Numbered from the stretch's first letter, positions 53,236 through 61,532 are shown. The stretch: 64,000 nt of DNA from Arthrobacter sp. GMC3 (GCF_002929305.1 NZ_PJIO01000001.1:248001-312000), one strand, 5' to 3'. Numbers and translations: made by a program. Notes: generated by a model not told the origin, from the letters alone.

Positions 53236-54164
53236 GCACCCAAATTACTGAAACGACGATTGCGCAGGACGCTGAGCTGAACTCGCTGGACCTGCTCGAA
53301 TCCGAGGCTATCCACATCATCCGCGAGGTGGTGGCCGAGTTTGAGCGTCCGGCGCTGTTGTTCTCCGGCGGCAAGGACTCCGTGGTCATGCTGCACCTGG
53401 CCACCAAGGCGTTCTGGCCGGGCAAGGTCCCGTTCCCGGTACTGCACGTGGACACCGGGCATAACTTCCCCGAGGTCATTGAGTTCCGCGACCGCACGGT
53501 GGAGCGACTGGGCCTACGCCTGGAGGTGGGTTCCGTGCAGGAGTTTATCGACAGTGGAGAGCTGGCCGAACGCGCCGACGGCACCCGCAATCCGTTGCAG
53601 ACCGTGCCGCTGCTGGATGCCATTGCGAAGAACAAGTTTGACGCCGTCTTTGGCGGCGGGCGACGGGATGAGGACAAGGCCCGCGCCAAGGAGCGCATCT
53701 TGTCGCTTCGCGACGAGTTTGGCCAGTGGGATCCGCGGAATCAGCGTCCCGAATTGTGGAACCTCTACAACGGCCGCCACACCGTGGGCCAGCATGTGCG
53801 TGCGTTCCCCATCAGCAACTGGACCGAGCTGGACATCTGGCGCTACATCGCCCGCGAAAACATCGAGCTGCCGGGCCTCTACTACGCCCATGACCGCGAG
53901 GTTTATGAGCGCGACGGCATGTGGCGCGCCGTGGGCCCGGTTTCCGAACCGCGCCCGGGCGAGGAAGTCGTTACCAAGCAGGTCCGCTACAGGACCGTTG
54001 GGGACATGTCCTGCACCGGCGCCGTTGCCTCAGATGCAACTACCGTCCACGACGTCGTCCGCGAAGTCGCCGCCTCCACCCTGACCGAACGTGGCGCCAC
54101 TCGGGCCGATGACCGCATTTCCGAGGCAGCCATGGAAGACCGCAAGAAAGACGGCTACTTCTAA
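53232..54164 (+). CDS. cysD: Sulfate adenylyltransferase subunit 2
   Basis: A 310-residue PP-loop ATPase. LLFSGGKDSVVMLHLA (about 39-54) is the PP-motif; FGGGRRDEDKARAKERI is the CysD signature. It forms APS from ATP and sulfate with the GTPase CysN. ATG 53232 overlaps the cysH stop; an upstream extension to 53148 lies inside cysH and is discarded. The stop overlaps the cysN ATG (TAATG). Confidence 0.93.
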   Translation: MSTQITETTIAQDAELNSLDLLESEAIHIIREVVAEFERPALLFSGGKDSVVMLHLATKAFWPGKVPFPVLHVDTGHNFPEVIEFRDRTVERLGLRLEVGSVQEFIDSGELAERADGTRNPLQTVPLLDAIAKNKFDAVFGGGRRDEDKARAKERILSLRDEFGQWDPRNQRPELWNLYNGRHTVGQHVRAFPISNWTELDIWRYIARENIELPGLYYAHDREVYERDGMWRAVGPVSEPRPGEEVVTKQVRYRTVGDMSCTGAVASDATTVHDVVREVAASTLTERGATRADDRISEAAMEDRKKDGYF

Positions 54165-55531
54165 TGAGCACTGTTACTTTGGGCACCGGAACGCTGTTCC
54201 GTTTCGCCACGGCCGGTTCTGTCGACGACGGAAAATCCACCTTGGTGGGGCGTCTGCTCCACGATTCCAAGGCCATCCTGGCAGACACGCTGGACGCGGT
54301 CACCCGCACCTCGGCTGACCGAGGCTTTGGCGGGGAGAACGGCAGCACGCAAAAGATTGACCTGGCGCTGCTCACGGACGGTCTTCGGGCCGAACGCGAG
54401 CAGGGCATCACGATCGACGTCGCCTATCGCTACTTTGCCACGGACCGCCGCAGCTTCATCCTGGCGGATTGCCCCGGGCATGTGCAGTACACCAAGAACA
54501 CGGTGACGGGCGCCTCCACTGCGGATGCCGTCGTCGTGCTCATCGATGCCCGCAAGGGCGTCCTGGAGCAGACGCGCAGGCATTTGTCCGTGTTGCGGCT
54601 GCTGCGGGTGCCTAATGTGTTGGTGGCTGTGAACAAGATCGACCTGGTCGGTTTCAGCGAGGACGTGTTCCGCACCATTGAGGCGGATGTGCAAAAGGTT
54701 GCCGCCGAAATTGGTGTCTCCGATGTGCTGGTGGTGCCCGTTTCCGCACTAGAGGGTGACAATGTGGTGGATCGCTCCGCCCACACCCCCTGGTACACGG
54801 GCCCCAGTTTGCTGGACATTCTCGAAGCCCTGCCCACCACCGATGAGTTGGAGCGTGGCCTGGAGCCCTTCCGCTTCCCGGTGCAGTTGGTGGTCCGGCC
54901 GCAGGGTGCGTTGGCTCCCGAGCTGTCCTTGACGGACGACGGCGGTGCCGCCTTCCGTGATTACCGCGCCTACGCGGGGCAAGTGGCTTCAGGGGCTGTG
55001 TCCGTGGGCGAGGAGATCACGGTGCTGCCGGCCGGTCGAACCGCAACTGTGGTGGGAATCGACTTTGCGGGTACCTCGCTGGAGCGCGCAGTTGCCCCGC
55101 AGTCGGTGTCGCTGCGTCTGAGCGAGGAGATCGACATTGCCCGGGGCGACGTTATTGCTGCGACGGGCACGTTCGGAGAGGTCAGCCAGGACGTCTATGC
55201 CGAGCTGTGCTGGCTCTCCACCAAGCCGTTGCGCGAGGGCTCCAAGGTGCTCATCAAGCACGGCAGCAAAACCGTTCAAGGGCTCATCCGCGCCGTGACC
55301 GGCAAACTGGACCTGGCGACGTTTGCCGAGGCGCCGGCGTCGGGCTTGGAATTGAACGACATTGGTTCGGCTCAGATCCGCCTGGCCTCACCGCTTCCCG
55401 TGGAGTCCTACGCCCGGCATCGCCGAACAGGTGCATTCCTCGTGATCGACCCGCAGGACGGCAACACGCTGGCGGCCGGGCTGGTCAAGGATCACCCGGG
55501 CGACCACGAGGACGAGCGCTACGTGATCTAA
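54164..55531 (+). CDS. cysN: Sulfate adenylyltransferase subunit 1 (GTPase)
   Basis: A 455-residue EF-Tu-like GTPase: G1 GSVDDGKST (18-26), G3 DCPGHVQY, G4 NKIDLV. There is no C-terminal APS kinase domain, unlike mycobacterial CysNC, consistent with the APS-reductase route. GTP hydrolysis drives APS formation by CysD. Last gene of the sir-cysHDN operon; its stop overlaps the end of a convergent gene. Confidence 0.93.
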   Translation: MSTVTLGTGTLFRFATAGSVDDGKSTLVGRLLHDSKAILADTLDAVTRTSADRGFGGENGSTQKIDLALLTDGLRAEREQGITIDVAYRYFATDRRSFILADCPGHVQYTKNTVTGASTADAVVVLIDARKGVLEQTRRHLSVLRLLRVPNVLVAVNKIDLVGFSEDVFRTIEADVQKVAAEIGVSDVLVVPVSALEGDNVVDRSAHTPWYTGPSLLDILEALPTTDELERGLEPFRFPVQLVVRPQGALAPELSLTDDGGAAFRDYRAYAGQVASGAVSVGEEITVLPAGRTATVVGIDFAGTSLERAVAPQSVSLRLSEEIDIARGDVIAATGTFGEVSQDVYAELCWLSTKPLREGSKVLIKHGSKTVQGLIRAVTGKLDLATFAEAPASGLELNDIGSAQIRLASPLPVESYARHRRTGAFLVIDPQDGNTLAAGLVKDHPGDHEDERYVI

Positions 55532-56775
55532 GGCGCCTCGAGTCGGCTGACCCGTTCCTCGAGGTTGGCCACCCGTGCGGCGAGGCCGTCGCCGCAGCAG
55601 CCGCACGGTTTTTTGGGGGCTGTGAAGCGCGGCATGATGGTCTTGCTCGCAACGGCCAGCCCGTCCTCGAGCGTCCTGCCCCGCAACGATTCGAGCAGGG
55701 TGCTGGCAGCCGGTGCCACGGTGTTCATGGTTGGGGGGAGTTCGCAGGCGGCGCGCTTGAGGAAGCGGAGCGCGTCGTCCACGAGGTCGCTGTCAAAGGT
55801 GCGCTTGTCGCTGACCACGGCGGTGGCCCGTGTCAGCAGGTCCCGGGCGTCCCTTGCCACGGGGCTTTCCTTATCGGTGACCAGCATTGCCAGATCGGCG
55901 GCGTGACGCTCCAGGACCTCCACGAGCCATTTGCCCGCAGGGTGCCCGAGCACTTGAGCGTCGCGAATCTTTTGCATCTTCCCGATTTGGGTCTGGTGGG
56001 TCTCGAACAAGTTGTTGACGGCGCACGACACAGGTTGCTGCAGGATCTGCGTGACGGTAGTGCCTGGTGCCCCGCTGATGTCCGAATAGCTCATGTTGGA
56101 TGTCTCGGCGGTGAATACCCCAGCCTCGCCGCAGGCCGAACCTGCTCCGCCGTTCTGTACGGAGAGCTCACCGGAGGAGATGCTGTAGTAGATGATGCCG
56201 CGCGAGTTCGTGATCCCCTGGGTGAAGTTGGCGTTCGCGGAACCTCCCGGCCCCACGAGGTTCAGTTCGAAGGCGACAATCGGGTGCACCGCCGGTGGGT
56301 CAAACTCCGCGGAATGGGCGTTGCCGTCGCGATCTGTGTAGGTGAAGGTGACCTTGTTGACACCTCCGGCCTCATTCGTGCCGAGCGCAATCTGGAGGGT
56401 GGTCTGGCGGGGCAGGGTGTCTCCACTGATGCTCGCGAACGGGCTGGAGAGGTAGTAGTCGTTGGCCCAGCAGGGCAGCCAGGGTGTGGTTCCCGGTTGC
56501 GGGGTGTAACCGGACGGCCAGGTTGACTGGCCGGTGGCCCAGTACTGGATCTCGTATGAGAGATTGCCGCCCTGAACGTAGACAATGTACTGCATCCACG
56601 TGAGCGGGCTGGTTTGGCAGTACTCGCCGGCGGGCGGGTAGCAGTTGAGCTGGAAGCTCCATCCGTTTCCGTTGGTGGTTGCCACATCCTCGGTGACCTC
56701 AAGCAAGACGTTGAGATTCTGCAAACGGCGGCAACTATCAATCAGGACGGCGTTACTATTTGAGGCGTATGTCAT
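55528..56775 (-). CDS. Two-domain protein of unknown function, 415 residues
   Basis: No family recognised. Residues 1-240 are rich in Gly, Ser, Thr, Tyr and Trp (NGWSFQLNCYPPAGEYC, YEIQYWATGQSTWPSGY, LQIALGTNE), suggesting a beta-sandwich or lectin-like fold. Residues 245-415 are helical (WLVEVLERHAADLAML), contain CGCCGDG, and finish with a heptad pattern VANLEERVSRLE, a short coiled coil. No signal peptide. AGGAG lies 7 nt before ATG 56775. It converges on cysN. The longer frame to 57135 runs antisense to the VOC gene and is discarded. Confidence 0.7.
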   Translation of the reverse strand: MTYASNSNAVLIDSCRRLQNLNVLLEVTEDVATTNGNGWSFQLNCYPPAGEYCQTSPLTWMQYIVYVQGGNLSYEIQYWATGQSTWPSGYTPQPGTTPWLPCWANDYYLSSPFASISGDTLPRQTTLQIALGTNEAGGVNKVTFTYTDRDGNAHSAEFDPPAVHPIVAFELNLVGPGGSANANFTQGITNSRGIIYYSISSGELSVQNGGAGSACGEAGVFTAETSNMSYSDISGAPGTTVTQILQQPVSCAVNNLFETHQTQIGKMQKIRDAQVLGHPAGKWLVEVLERHAADLAMLVTDKESPVARDARDLLTRATAVVSDKRTFDSDLVDDALRFLKRAACELPPTMNTVAPAASTLLESLRGRTLEDGLAVASKTIMPRFTAPKKPCGCCGDGLAARVANLEERVSRLEAP

Positions 56776-56913
56776 GGCCTGCTCCTTCTCGATACATACC
56801 AGTGTGTGCTTCATTTTCGGGGCGGACAAGAGTTCATTGACACGGTCTACGGGGTTCGCGAAAATGAACGCATCTGTTCCATTTTTGTCTTTGTCCACAC
56901 CTTGGGAGCAACC

Positions 56914-57357
56914 ATGTCCACGCAAGTTTTTATCAGTCTTCCCACCAACGATCTGAACCGTTCTAAGGCATTCTTTGAGGGGCTTGGATGGCAGATTCAG
57001 CCGAATTTCACCGATGAGAATGCCGCCTGCATCCTGGTCGACGAGAACATTTACGTGATGGTGCTGACCCCGACATTTTTGGCCACGTTTACTGACAAAC
57101 CCATTGTTGACCCCGCCACGGCCATCCAGGTTCAAACGGCGGTGAGCCGCGAAAGCCGGGCAGCCGTGGACGAGCTGACCGAGAGGGCGTTGGCGTCAGG
57201 CGGCAAAGAGCCGCGCCCGGCCCAGGACCTTGGCTTCATGTACTCCAGGGACTTCGAGGATCCGGACGGCAACCACTTCAGTGCGATGTGGATGGATCCG
57301 AAGGCCGTCGAGCAGGGTCCCGAGGCCTTCATGGCGGGGCAGAACGAAGGCGCCTGA
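56914..57357 (+). CDS. VOC (glyoxalase/bleomycin resistance) family protein
   Basis: A 147-residue single-unit VOC protein. MSTQVFISLPTNDLNRSKAF, FFEGLGWQIQPNF and DPDGNHFSAMWMD are typical of this family; the metal-site Glu/His set looks partial. Members of this subgroup are usually annotated only as lactoylglutathione-lyase-like. GGGAGCAACC precedes the ATG. Divergent from the 415-residue gene by 138 bp. Confidence 0.82.
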   Translation: MSTQVFISLPTNDLNRSKAFFEGLGWQIQPNFTDENAACILVDENIYVMVLTPTFLATFTDKPIVDPATAIQVQTAVSRESRAAVDELTERALASGGKEPRPAQDLGFMYSRDFEDPDGNHFSAMWMDPKAVEQGPEAFMAGQNEGA

Positions 57358-57411
57358 CGGCGGGCCGCCCCGCCGATCTTTTTGCAAGGCCGCAAGGCTA
57401 GCATTTAGCTC

Positions 57412-57891
57412 ATGGGAATCTTTGAGCGAAAAAAGAAAACGCCGCAGGACTACGTCGCCGCCAGTGTTGAAGGGATGACCAGAGTCCAGCAAATCCACGC
57501 CAACACGTGGGGGCTGAACAGCTCCGAAAGTCGCTGGAACGTGAACATGGACGAAGGCAAAGTTACGTTCACGTTTCCCGACAAGGTGGTCACCGCCGAC
57601 ATTCAAGTTGTTGGCACCCTCAACGAAGGAACATTCTTGTGGGGCTGGGATCACCCGTCTGTACCTATCCCCTTACGGCACGCCGCGCTGGCTGCCAGAG
57701 AGTGGGGCGCGCAGAACGACCTTCCGAATTTCACCGAACGGAAGGTTATTGCGGACATGGCGGCCGCCTGGGAATTCACGGCGGTGGCAGCAAGACAAAT
57801 CAATGCCAGCGGCACATATAGCGGGAATGCCGGAACAGCCCACGTTTTTATAACCTTTGGCCCGCTTACCATCACCAACAACATCCCCTAA
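57412..57891 (+). CDS. DUF6882-like small protein
   Basis: A 159-residue protein of unknown function. GTFLWGWDHPSVPIPLRHAA, MAAAWEFTAVAARQINASGTY and HVFITFGPL match the pattern I associate with DUF6882. ATG 57412 follows TAGCAT (57399-57404) by 7 nt, so leaderless translation is likely. It ends 39 bp before the alarmone synthetase frame in the same orientation and could be its partner. Confidence 0.6.
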   Translation: MGIFERKKKTPQDYVAASVEGMTRVQQIHANTWGLNSSESRWNVNMDEGKVTFTFPDKVVTADIQVVGTLNEGTFLWGWDHPSVPIPLRHAALAAREWGAQNDLPNFTERKVIADMAAAWEFTAVAARQINASGTYSGNAGTAHVFITFGPLTITNNIP

Positions 57892-57930
57892 GAAGGCGGC
57901 GTTGGACAAGGCTGGCGAAGGTGGGAGAAT

Positions 57931-59001
57931 TTGAGGCAGGCAGGGCCGGCGCATATCGGCCACGCTGTCACAAGGGGGCGCACCATCGAACTTCACGCTG
58001 AATACGGCACCGACTTTGCCATTGCGGAGTCCACTTTCCCCGCACGTACCCTGAACGGTGCGGCGCAGGCCATCAGGAGCACCATTGTGGGCAGGCTGCA
58101 CGACGATGGCCTAAACCACCACGATGTCCGTTTCCGCGTCAAGAGCGAAAAGTCGGCGCAAGAGAAAAGCGAACGACGCGACGAAAACGGCAAGCTGAAG
58201 TACCCAGGTGGCATGACCCGCCTGGATGACTTGATTGGCATCCGCGTGATCCTGTTCGTTGAATCCGACATTGACGCCGTCGCCATCGCCCTAACCAGCC
58301 AGTTCACCTGCCACGACGACGAAGACAAAACAGCCATGATGCGCAAGAACGGGGGCATTGGCTACGCCGGCCGGCACCTCACCTTGGAAGTCCCCGCAGG
58401 CAATCCACCCAATGGGTGCGTGGACTGTGTTGGCCAGCGCTTTGAGGTGCAGATCCGCACAGTGCTCCAGCATGCATGGGCGGAATTTGAACACGACATC
58501 CGCTTCAAGGGCAGCAGTGGCGACAACGCCGAGATCAGCCGGGCCTTCACCATGGCCTCGACCCTGATCGAACTCGCCGACCAGCAGTTCGTGAACATCA
58601 GCGACATCCTCAAACGCTTGCAGGCCGACGGCGCCGTGGAGCCCGCGCACGAATCCCAGACGCTCGACGCCGGATCTCTTCAGGGCGTCCTGGCCCGGGC
58701 GTTTCCCAACTACCGCAACAGCAAGGCAAACCAGTACGGCTGGATGGTGGAAGTCCTGGCTGCCAACGGCGTTGCCACGGTCAGCGATGCCGAGAACTGG
58801 TTCAAGTCAGTTGACCCGGACCAGGTGGCACGCATCATGGGCTACCGCTTCTCACCCGGGCAGGTCCGCGTGGCCGATGACCTCCTGTTGCAGTCCTTTG
58901 GTGAGAGGTATGTTGACACCACCAAGGCGGTCGGATCTGACGCCAACCGCGAAGGTAAACTCCGTTCCCGTCTGCGCAAACTCCGCACCGACCGCGACTA
59001 A
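57931..59001 (+). CDS. Stand-alone RelA/SpoT-type (p)ppGpp synthetase domain protein
   Basis: A 356-residue protein with a RelA/SpoT nucleotidyltransferase domain at about 40-195: RVKSEKS (ATP-side basic motif), LDDLIGIRVILF with the metal Asp at 99/100, GYAGRHL (acceptor Tyr), EVQIRTVLQHAWAEFEHDI (catalytic Glu region, in parts). No HD hydrolase domain. The extra ~160-residue C-terminus is unlike small alarmone synthetases RelP/RelQ. The only possible start is TTG 57931, with GTGGGAG upstream; TTG starts suggest low expression. It could make pGpp, ppGpp or, in toxSAS fashion, modify another target. Confidence 0.8.
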   Translation: MRQAGPAHIGHAVTRGRTIELHAEYGTDFAIAESTFPARTLNGAAQAIRSTIVGRLHDDGLNHHDVRFRVKSEKSAQEKSERRDENGKLKYPGGMTRLDDLIGIRVILFVESDIDAVAIALTSQFTCHDDEDKTAMMRKNGGIGYAGRHLTLEVPAGNPPNGCVDCVGQRFEVQIRTVLQHAWAEFEHDIRFKGSSGDNAEISRAFTMASTLIELADQQFVNISDILKRLQADGAVEPAHESQTLDAGSLQGVLARAFPNYRNSKANQYGWMVEVLAANGVATVSDAENWFKSVDPDQVARIMGYRFSPGQVRVADDLLLQSFGERYVDTTKAVGSDANREGKLRSRLRKLRTDRD

Positions 59002-59032
59002 CGGCCGCCATCGGCACGGCTCGGCAGGCGTT

Positions 59033-59104
59033 TGTGACGCGGCGTGAATCAGCGTGACCCCGTGCGTCAGCATCGTTGAGTGCACGTGTTGTTTTCCCTA
59101 GCGT
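59033..59104 (+). promoter_or_regulatory. ssuA promoter with three phased GTGAC/GTGAA repeats
   Basis: GTGAC (59034), GTGAA (59044) and GTGAC (59054) are spaced exactly 10 bp, ending 18 bp before TTGAGT (59076-59081). A 17-bp spacer and TAGCGT (59099-59104) complete the promoter. The same pattern is at 60373, 60383, 60393. Confidence 0.7.
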
Positions 59105-59110
59105 TGAGCC

Positions 59111-59179
59111 ATGGCGAAAATCGCCACGGCCGGATCCTCGGGCCACTTCCTGAAAAATCCAAGGACTTCCCATGCCTGA
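59111..59179 (+). CDS. 22-codon leader peptide overlapping the ssuA start
   Basis: ATG 59111 lies 6 nt after the TAGCGT -10 box, so it would be translated from a leaderless mRNA. The frame encodes 22 residues beginning MAKIATAGSS and stops at 59177-59179, within the first codons of ssuA (ATG 59172), in another frame. No Cys is encoded, unlike known Cys-rich attenuator leaders. Its reading could couple or limit ssuA initiation. Predicted only. Confidence 0.4.
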   Translation: MAKIATAGSSGHFLKNPRTSHA

Positions 59180-60350
59180 ACGCACCCCCGAAAAACCCGA
59201 AAATTCCGCGCCGAAGACCACAAGAATCGTCGCCGGGCAGAAAACCCGCCGCAAAATTCGTCGCATCGAGATTGTGGCCGTTGCCGCACTTGTCGCCCTC
59301 ATTGGTGCCGGTGCCGCGGTGGCGTCGGTGACCGCCGGATCCAAAAACGAAAGCACTCCCGTAGTCTCAACCAGCCCGGCAGACACCCTTAAGCTGGGCT
59401 ACTTCGCCAACGTTACCCACGCGCCGGCCCTCATTGGCGTGGACAAAGGGATTTTTGCCAAGAACCTCGGCGCCACCAAGTTGACGACGCAGGTATTCAA
59501 CGCCGGACCGTCGGCCATTGAGGCGCTCAACGCCGGTGCAATCGACGCAGCCTACCTGGGGCCTAATCCGGCCATCAACTCGTTCGCAAAAAGCGGTGGA
59601 GAGTCCATCCGCATCATCGCCGGTGCCACCAGCGGCGGCGCACAGCTGGTGGTCAAGCCGGACATCACCACCCCGGCACAGCTAAAAGGAAAGGTCCTCG
59701 CCACCCCGCAGCTGGGCGGCACGCAGGATGTGGCGTTGCGTTCGTGGCTGGCCGGTCAGGGCTTCACCACCACGCCCAGCGGTGGCGGGGACGTCACCAT
59801 CAACCCCACCGAAAACGCCAGCACTCTCAAACTCTTCCAGGATGGAAAGCTTGACGGCGCCTGGTTGCCCGAGCCCTGGGCCTCCCGTCTCGTCCTTGAG
59901 GCCGGTGCCAAGGTCCTGGTCAACGAGGCCGACTTGTGGGATAAGGGCGAGTTCAGCACCACCATCTTGGTGGTCAACAAGTCCTTCCTGGCGCAGCACC
60001 CGCAAACTGTTGCCGCACTTCTGGCCGGTCACGTTGAATCGGTTGACTGGCTCAACACCCACAAGGATGGTTCCGGGACCGACGGCGACGCCGGTGCAGT
60101 CAACGCCGCGCTGGTCGCAGCAGCCGGAAAGGCGCTGTCCGCGGACGTCATCAAACGCTCGCTATCCGAGCTCACCTTCACCTCTGATCCACTGGCGGGG
60201 ACCTACCCGGAACTCCTTGAACACGGGATTCAGGCCGGCGTGAGCACCAAAGCAAATCTATCGGGCATCTTCGACCTGCGGGAGCTGAACAAGATTCTGA
60301 CTAAGGACGGAAAGGCACCCGTCTCAGCAGGGGGACTGGGTATCGAGTAG
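59172..60350 (+). CDS. ssuA: ABC transporter substrate-binding protein, sulfonate/nitrate/taurine (SsuA) family
   Basis: A 392-residue binding protein. A Lys/Arg-rich N-terminus precedes a membrane segment (EIVAVAALVALIGAGAAVAS, 33-52) that acts as signal anchor with no lipobox. The mature domain has LKLGYFANVTHAPALIGVDKG, AGPSAIEALNAGAIDAAYLGPNPAI and GAWLPEPWASRLV (in parts), typical of SsuA/NrtA. AAGGA precedes the ATG by 7 nt. Likely imports alkanesulfonates or sulfate esters given cys genes on both sides. Confidence 0.85.
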   Translation: MPERTPEKPENSAPKTTRIVAGQKTRRKIRRIEIVAVAALVALIGAGAAVASVTAGSKNESTPVVSTSPADTLKLGYFANVTHAPALIGVDKGIFAKNLGATKLTTQVFNAGPSAIEALNAGAIDAAYLGPNPAINSFAKSGGESIRIIAGATSGGAQLVVKPDITTPAQLKGKVLATPQLGGTQDVALRSWLAGQGFTTTPSGGGDVTINPTENASTLKLFQDGKLDGAWLPEPWASRLVLEAGAKVLVNEADLWDKGEFSTTILVVNKSFLAQHPQTVAALLAGHVESVDWLNTHKDGSGTDGDAGAVNAALVAAAGKALSADVIKRSLSELTFTSDPLAGTYPELLEHGIQAGVSTKANLSGIFDLRELNKILTKDGKAPVSAGGLGIE

Positions 60351-60371
60351 GGGTGCGACCGTCATCGCCAA

Positions 60372-60444
60372 TGTGACGCCGCGTGAACTTGCGTGACCCC
60401 GGGTGTCCCGATCGTTGATCCTGTGAGAGGCCATTGCCTACCGT
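60372..60444 (+). promoter_or_regulatory. Second sulfonate-operon promoter, duplicate of the ssuA promoter
   Basis: GTGAC (60373), GTGAA (60383), GTGAC (60393), then TTGATC (60415-60420), an 18-bp spacer and TACCGT (60439-60444). The first repeat lies 42 bp before the -35, the same as at 59034. Sequence from 60372 to 60418 is alignable with 59033-59079. Confidence 0.7.
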
Positions 60445-60450
60445 CTAGTT

Positions 60451-60732
60451 ATGACTACATCGGGACGGCAGGCGACAACTGCAAGCACAGGACAGCCCTG
60501 TCCGGCGGTCTTCTCCAATGAGGCCCCTGAAGTGTCGCGTCGCCGGTATGGCGTGGAGATCATTGCCGTCGCCGCCCTGATCGCCTTGATCGGGACAGGC
60601 GCAGTGGTGGCGTCCGCCTCAGCCGCCAGCCATCCCAGTGGAGCTTCCACATCTCAAATCACCACCTCCTTGCCGGTGGCCGCCGGCACAACGGCGACCA
60701 GCCCCGCGCACCACGGATCGGAAACTCCATGA
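60451..60732 (+). CDS. 93-residue membrane-anchored protein, duplicated ssuA N-terminus
   Basis: A short protein with one hydrophobic segment, EIIAVAALIALIGTGAVVAS (36-55), nearly the same as residues 33-52 of SsuA; both are preceded by RRR-type basic residues. After ~35 Ser/Thr/Pro/Ala residues it ends, with no binding domain. The ATG is 6 nt after TACCGT (leaderless) and the stop overlaps the ssuB ATG by 4 bp, so it may persist to couple translation of ssuB. Remnant of a tandem duplication, or a small membrane component. Confidence 0.65.
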   Translation: MTTSGRQATTASTGQPCPAVFSNEAPEVSRRRYGVEIIAVAALIALIGTGAVVASASAASHPSGASTSQITTSLPVAAGTTATSPAHHGSETP

Positions 60733-61532
60733 CAGAAGCACTCGCCGAAAAGGTAGACGCGGACCGTGGCGCTGCCAGCGCAACGGCGGTCGACGGCGAA
60801 GGCCGGGCACCCGTCGTCGTACTGGAAAACCTTGGCAAACGTTTTGGCTCCGGGCCCCCGGTCCTGGAAGACGTCAATGCCACGGTCTACCAAGGCGAGT
60901 TTGTGGCCCTTCTGGGAGCGTCGGGGTGCGGTAAATCGACGCTACTGAATCTGATTTCCGGCCTGGACATGCCGACGTCGGGCGCCATGGAAGTCCCCGT
61001 CGGGGGAGCAGCGTTCATGTTCCAGGATTCGGCACTGTTCCCGTGGCGCACAGCCCGCGGCAACGTGGAACTGGCGTTGAAGCTGCGCGGTGTGGGCAAG
61101 GCAGAACGTAAAGCCAGGGCCACCGAACTGTTGGATTTGGTGCACCTTGGCCATTCATCCGACAAGCGGCCGCATGAGTTGTCAGGCGGCATGCGCCAGC
61201 GGGTGGCGCTGGCCAGGTCGCTGGCTCAGGACCGGCCGCTGCTGCTGATGGATGAGCCATTTGCCGCCCTTGACGCCATCACGCGGGATCTGCTGCACAA
61301 CGAGTTGGAACGGATCTGGAAGGAAACGGGACGGACCATTATTTTCGTCACTCACAACGTGCGTGAAGCCGTGCGCTTAGGACAGCGGGTGCTGCTGCTC
61401 TCCTCCAAACCCGGCCGCGTCGTTGCTCAATGGCAGGTATCCGAAGAACACCGCACTAACGCTGGCGCCGCCGGCGAGCTAACAGCGGAAATCACCGCTC
61501 GATTGCGCGAGGAGATCCGCCGACATGCCTGA
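60729..61532 (+). CDS. ssuB: ABC transporter ATP-binding protein, sulfonate family
   Basis: A 267-residue ATPase. Walker A LGASGCGKST (62-71), Q-loop FQDSALFPW, signature LSGGMRQRVALARSL, Walker B LLMDEPFAALD, typical of SsuB/TauB. The first ~28 residues are non-conserved. It overlaps the small protein upstream by 4 bp and ssuC by 8 bp. Confidence 0.9.
   Translation: MTEALAEKVDADRGAASATAVDGEGRAPVVVLENLGKRFGSGPPVLEDVNATVYQGEFVALLGASGCGKSTLLNLISGLDMPTSGAMEVPVGGAAFMFQDSALFPWRTARGNVELALKLRGVGKAERKARATELLDLVHLGHSSDKRPHELSGGMRQRVALARSLAQDRPLLLMDEPFAALDAITRDLLHNELERIWKETGRTIIFVTHNVREAVRLGQRVLLLSSKPGRVVAQWQVSEEHRTNAGAAGELTAEITARLREEIRRHA

Noticed and set aside
56776..57135. Extension of the 415-residue protein to 535 residues
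   Set aside because: The added part is antisense to the VOC gene and there is a good ribosome site at 56775.
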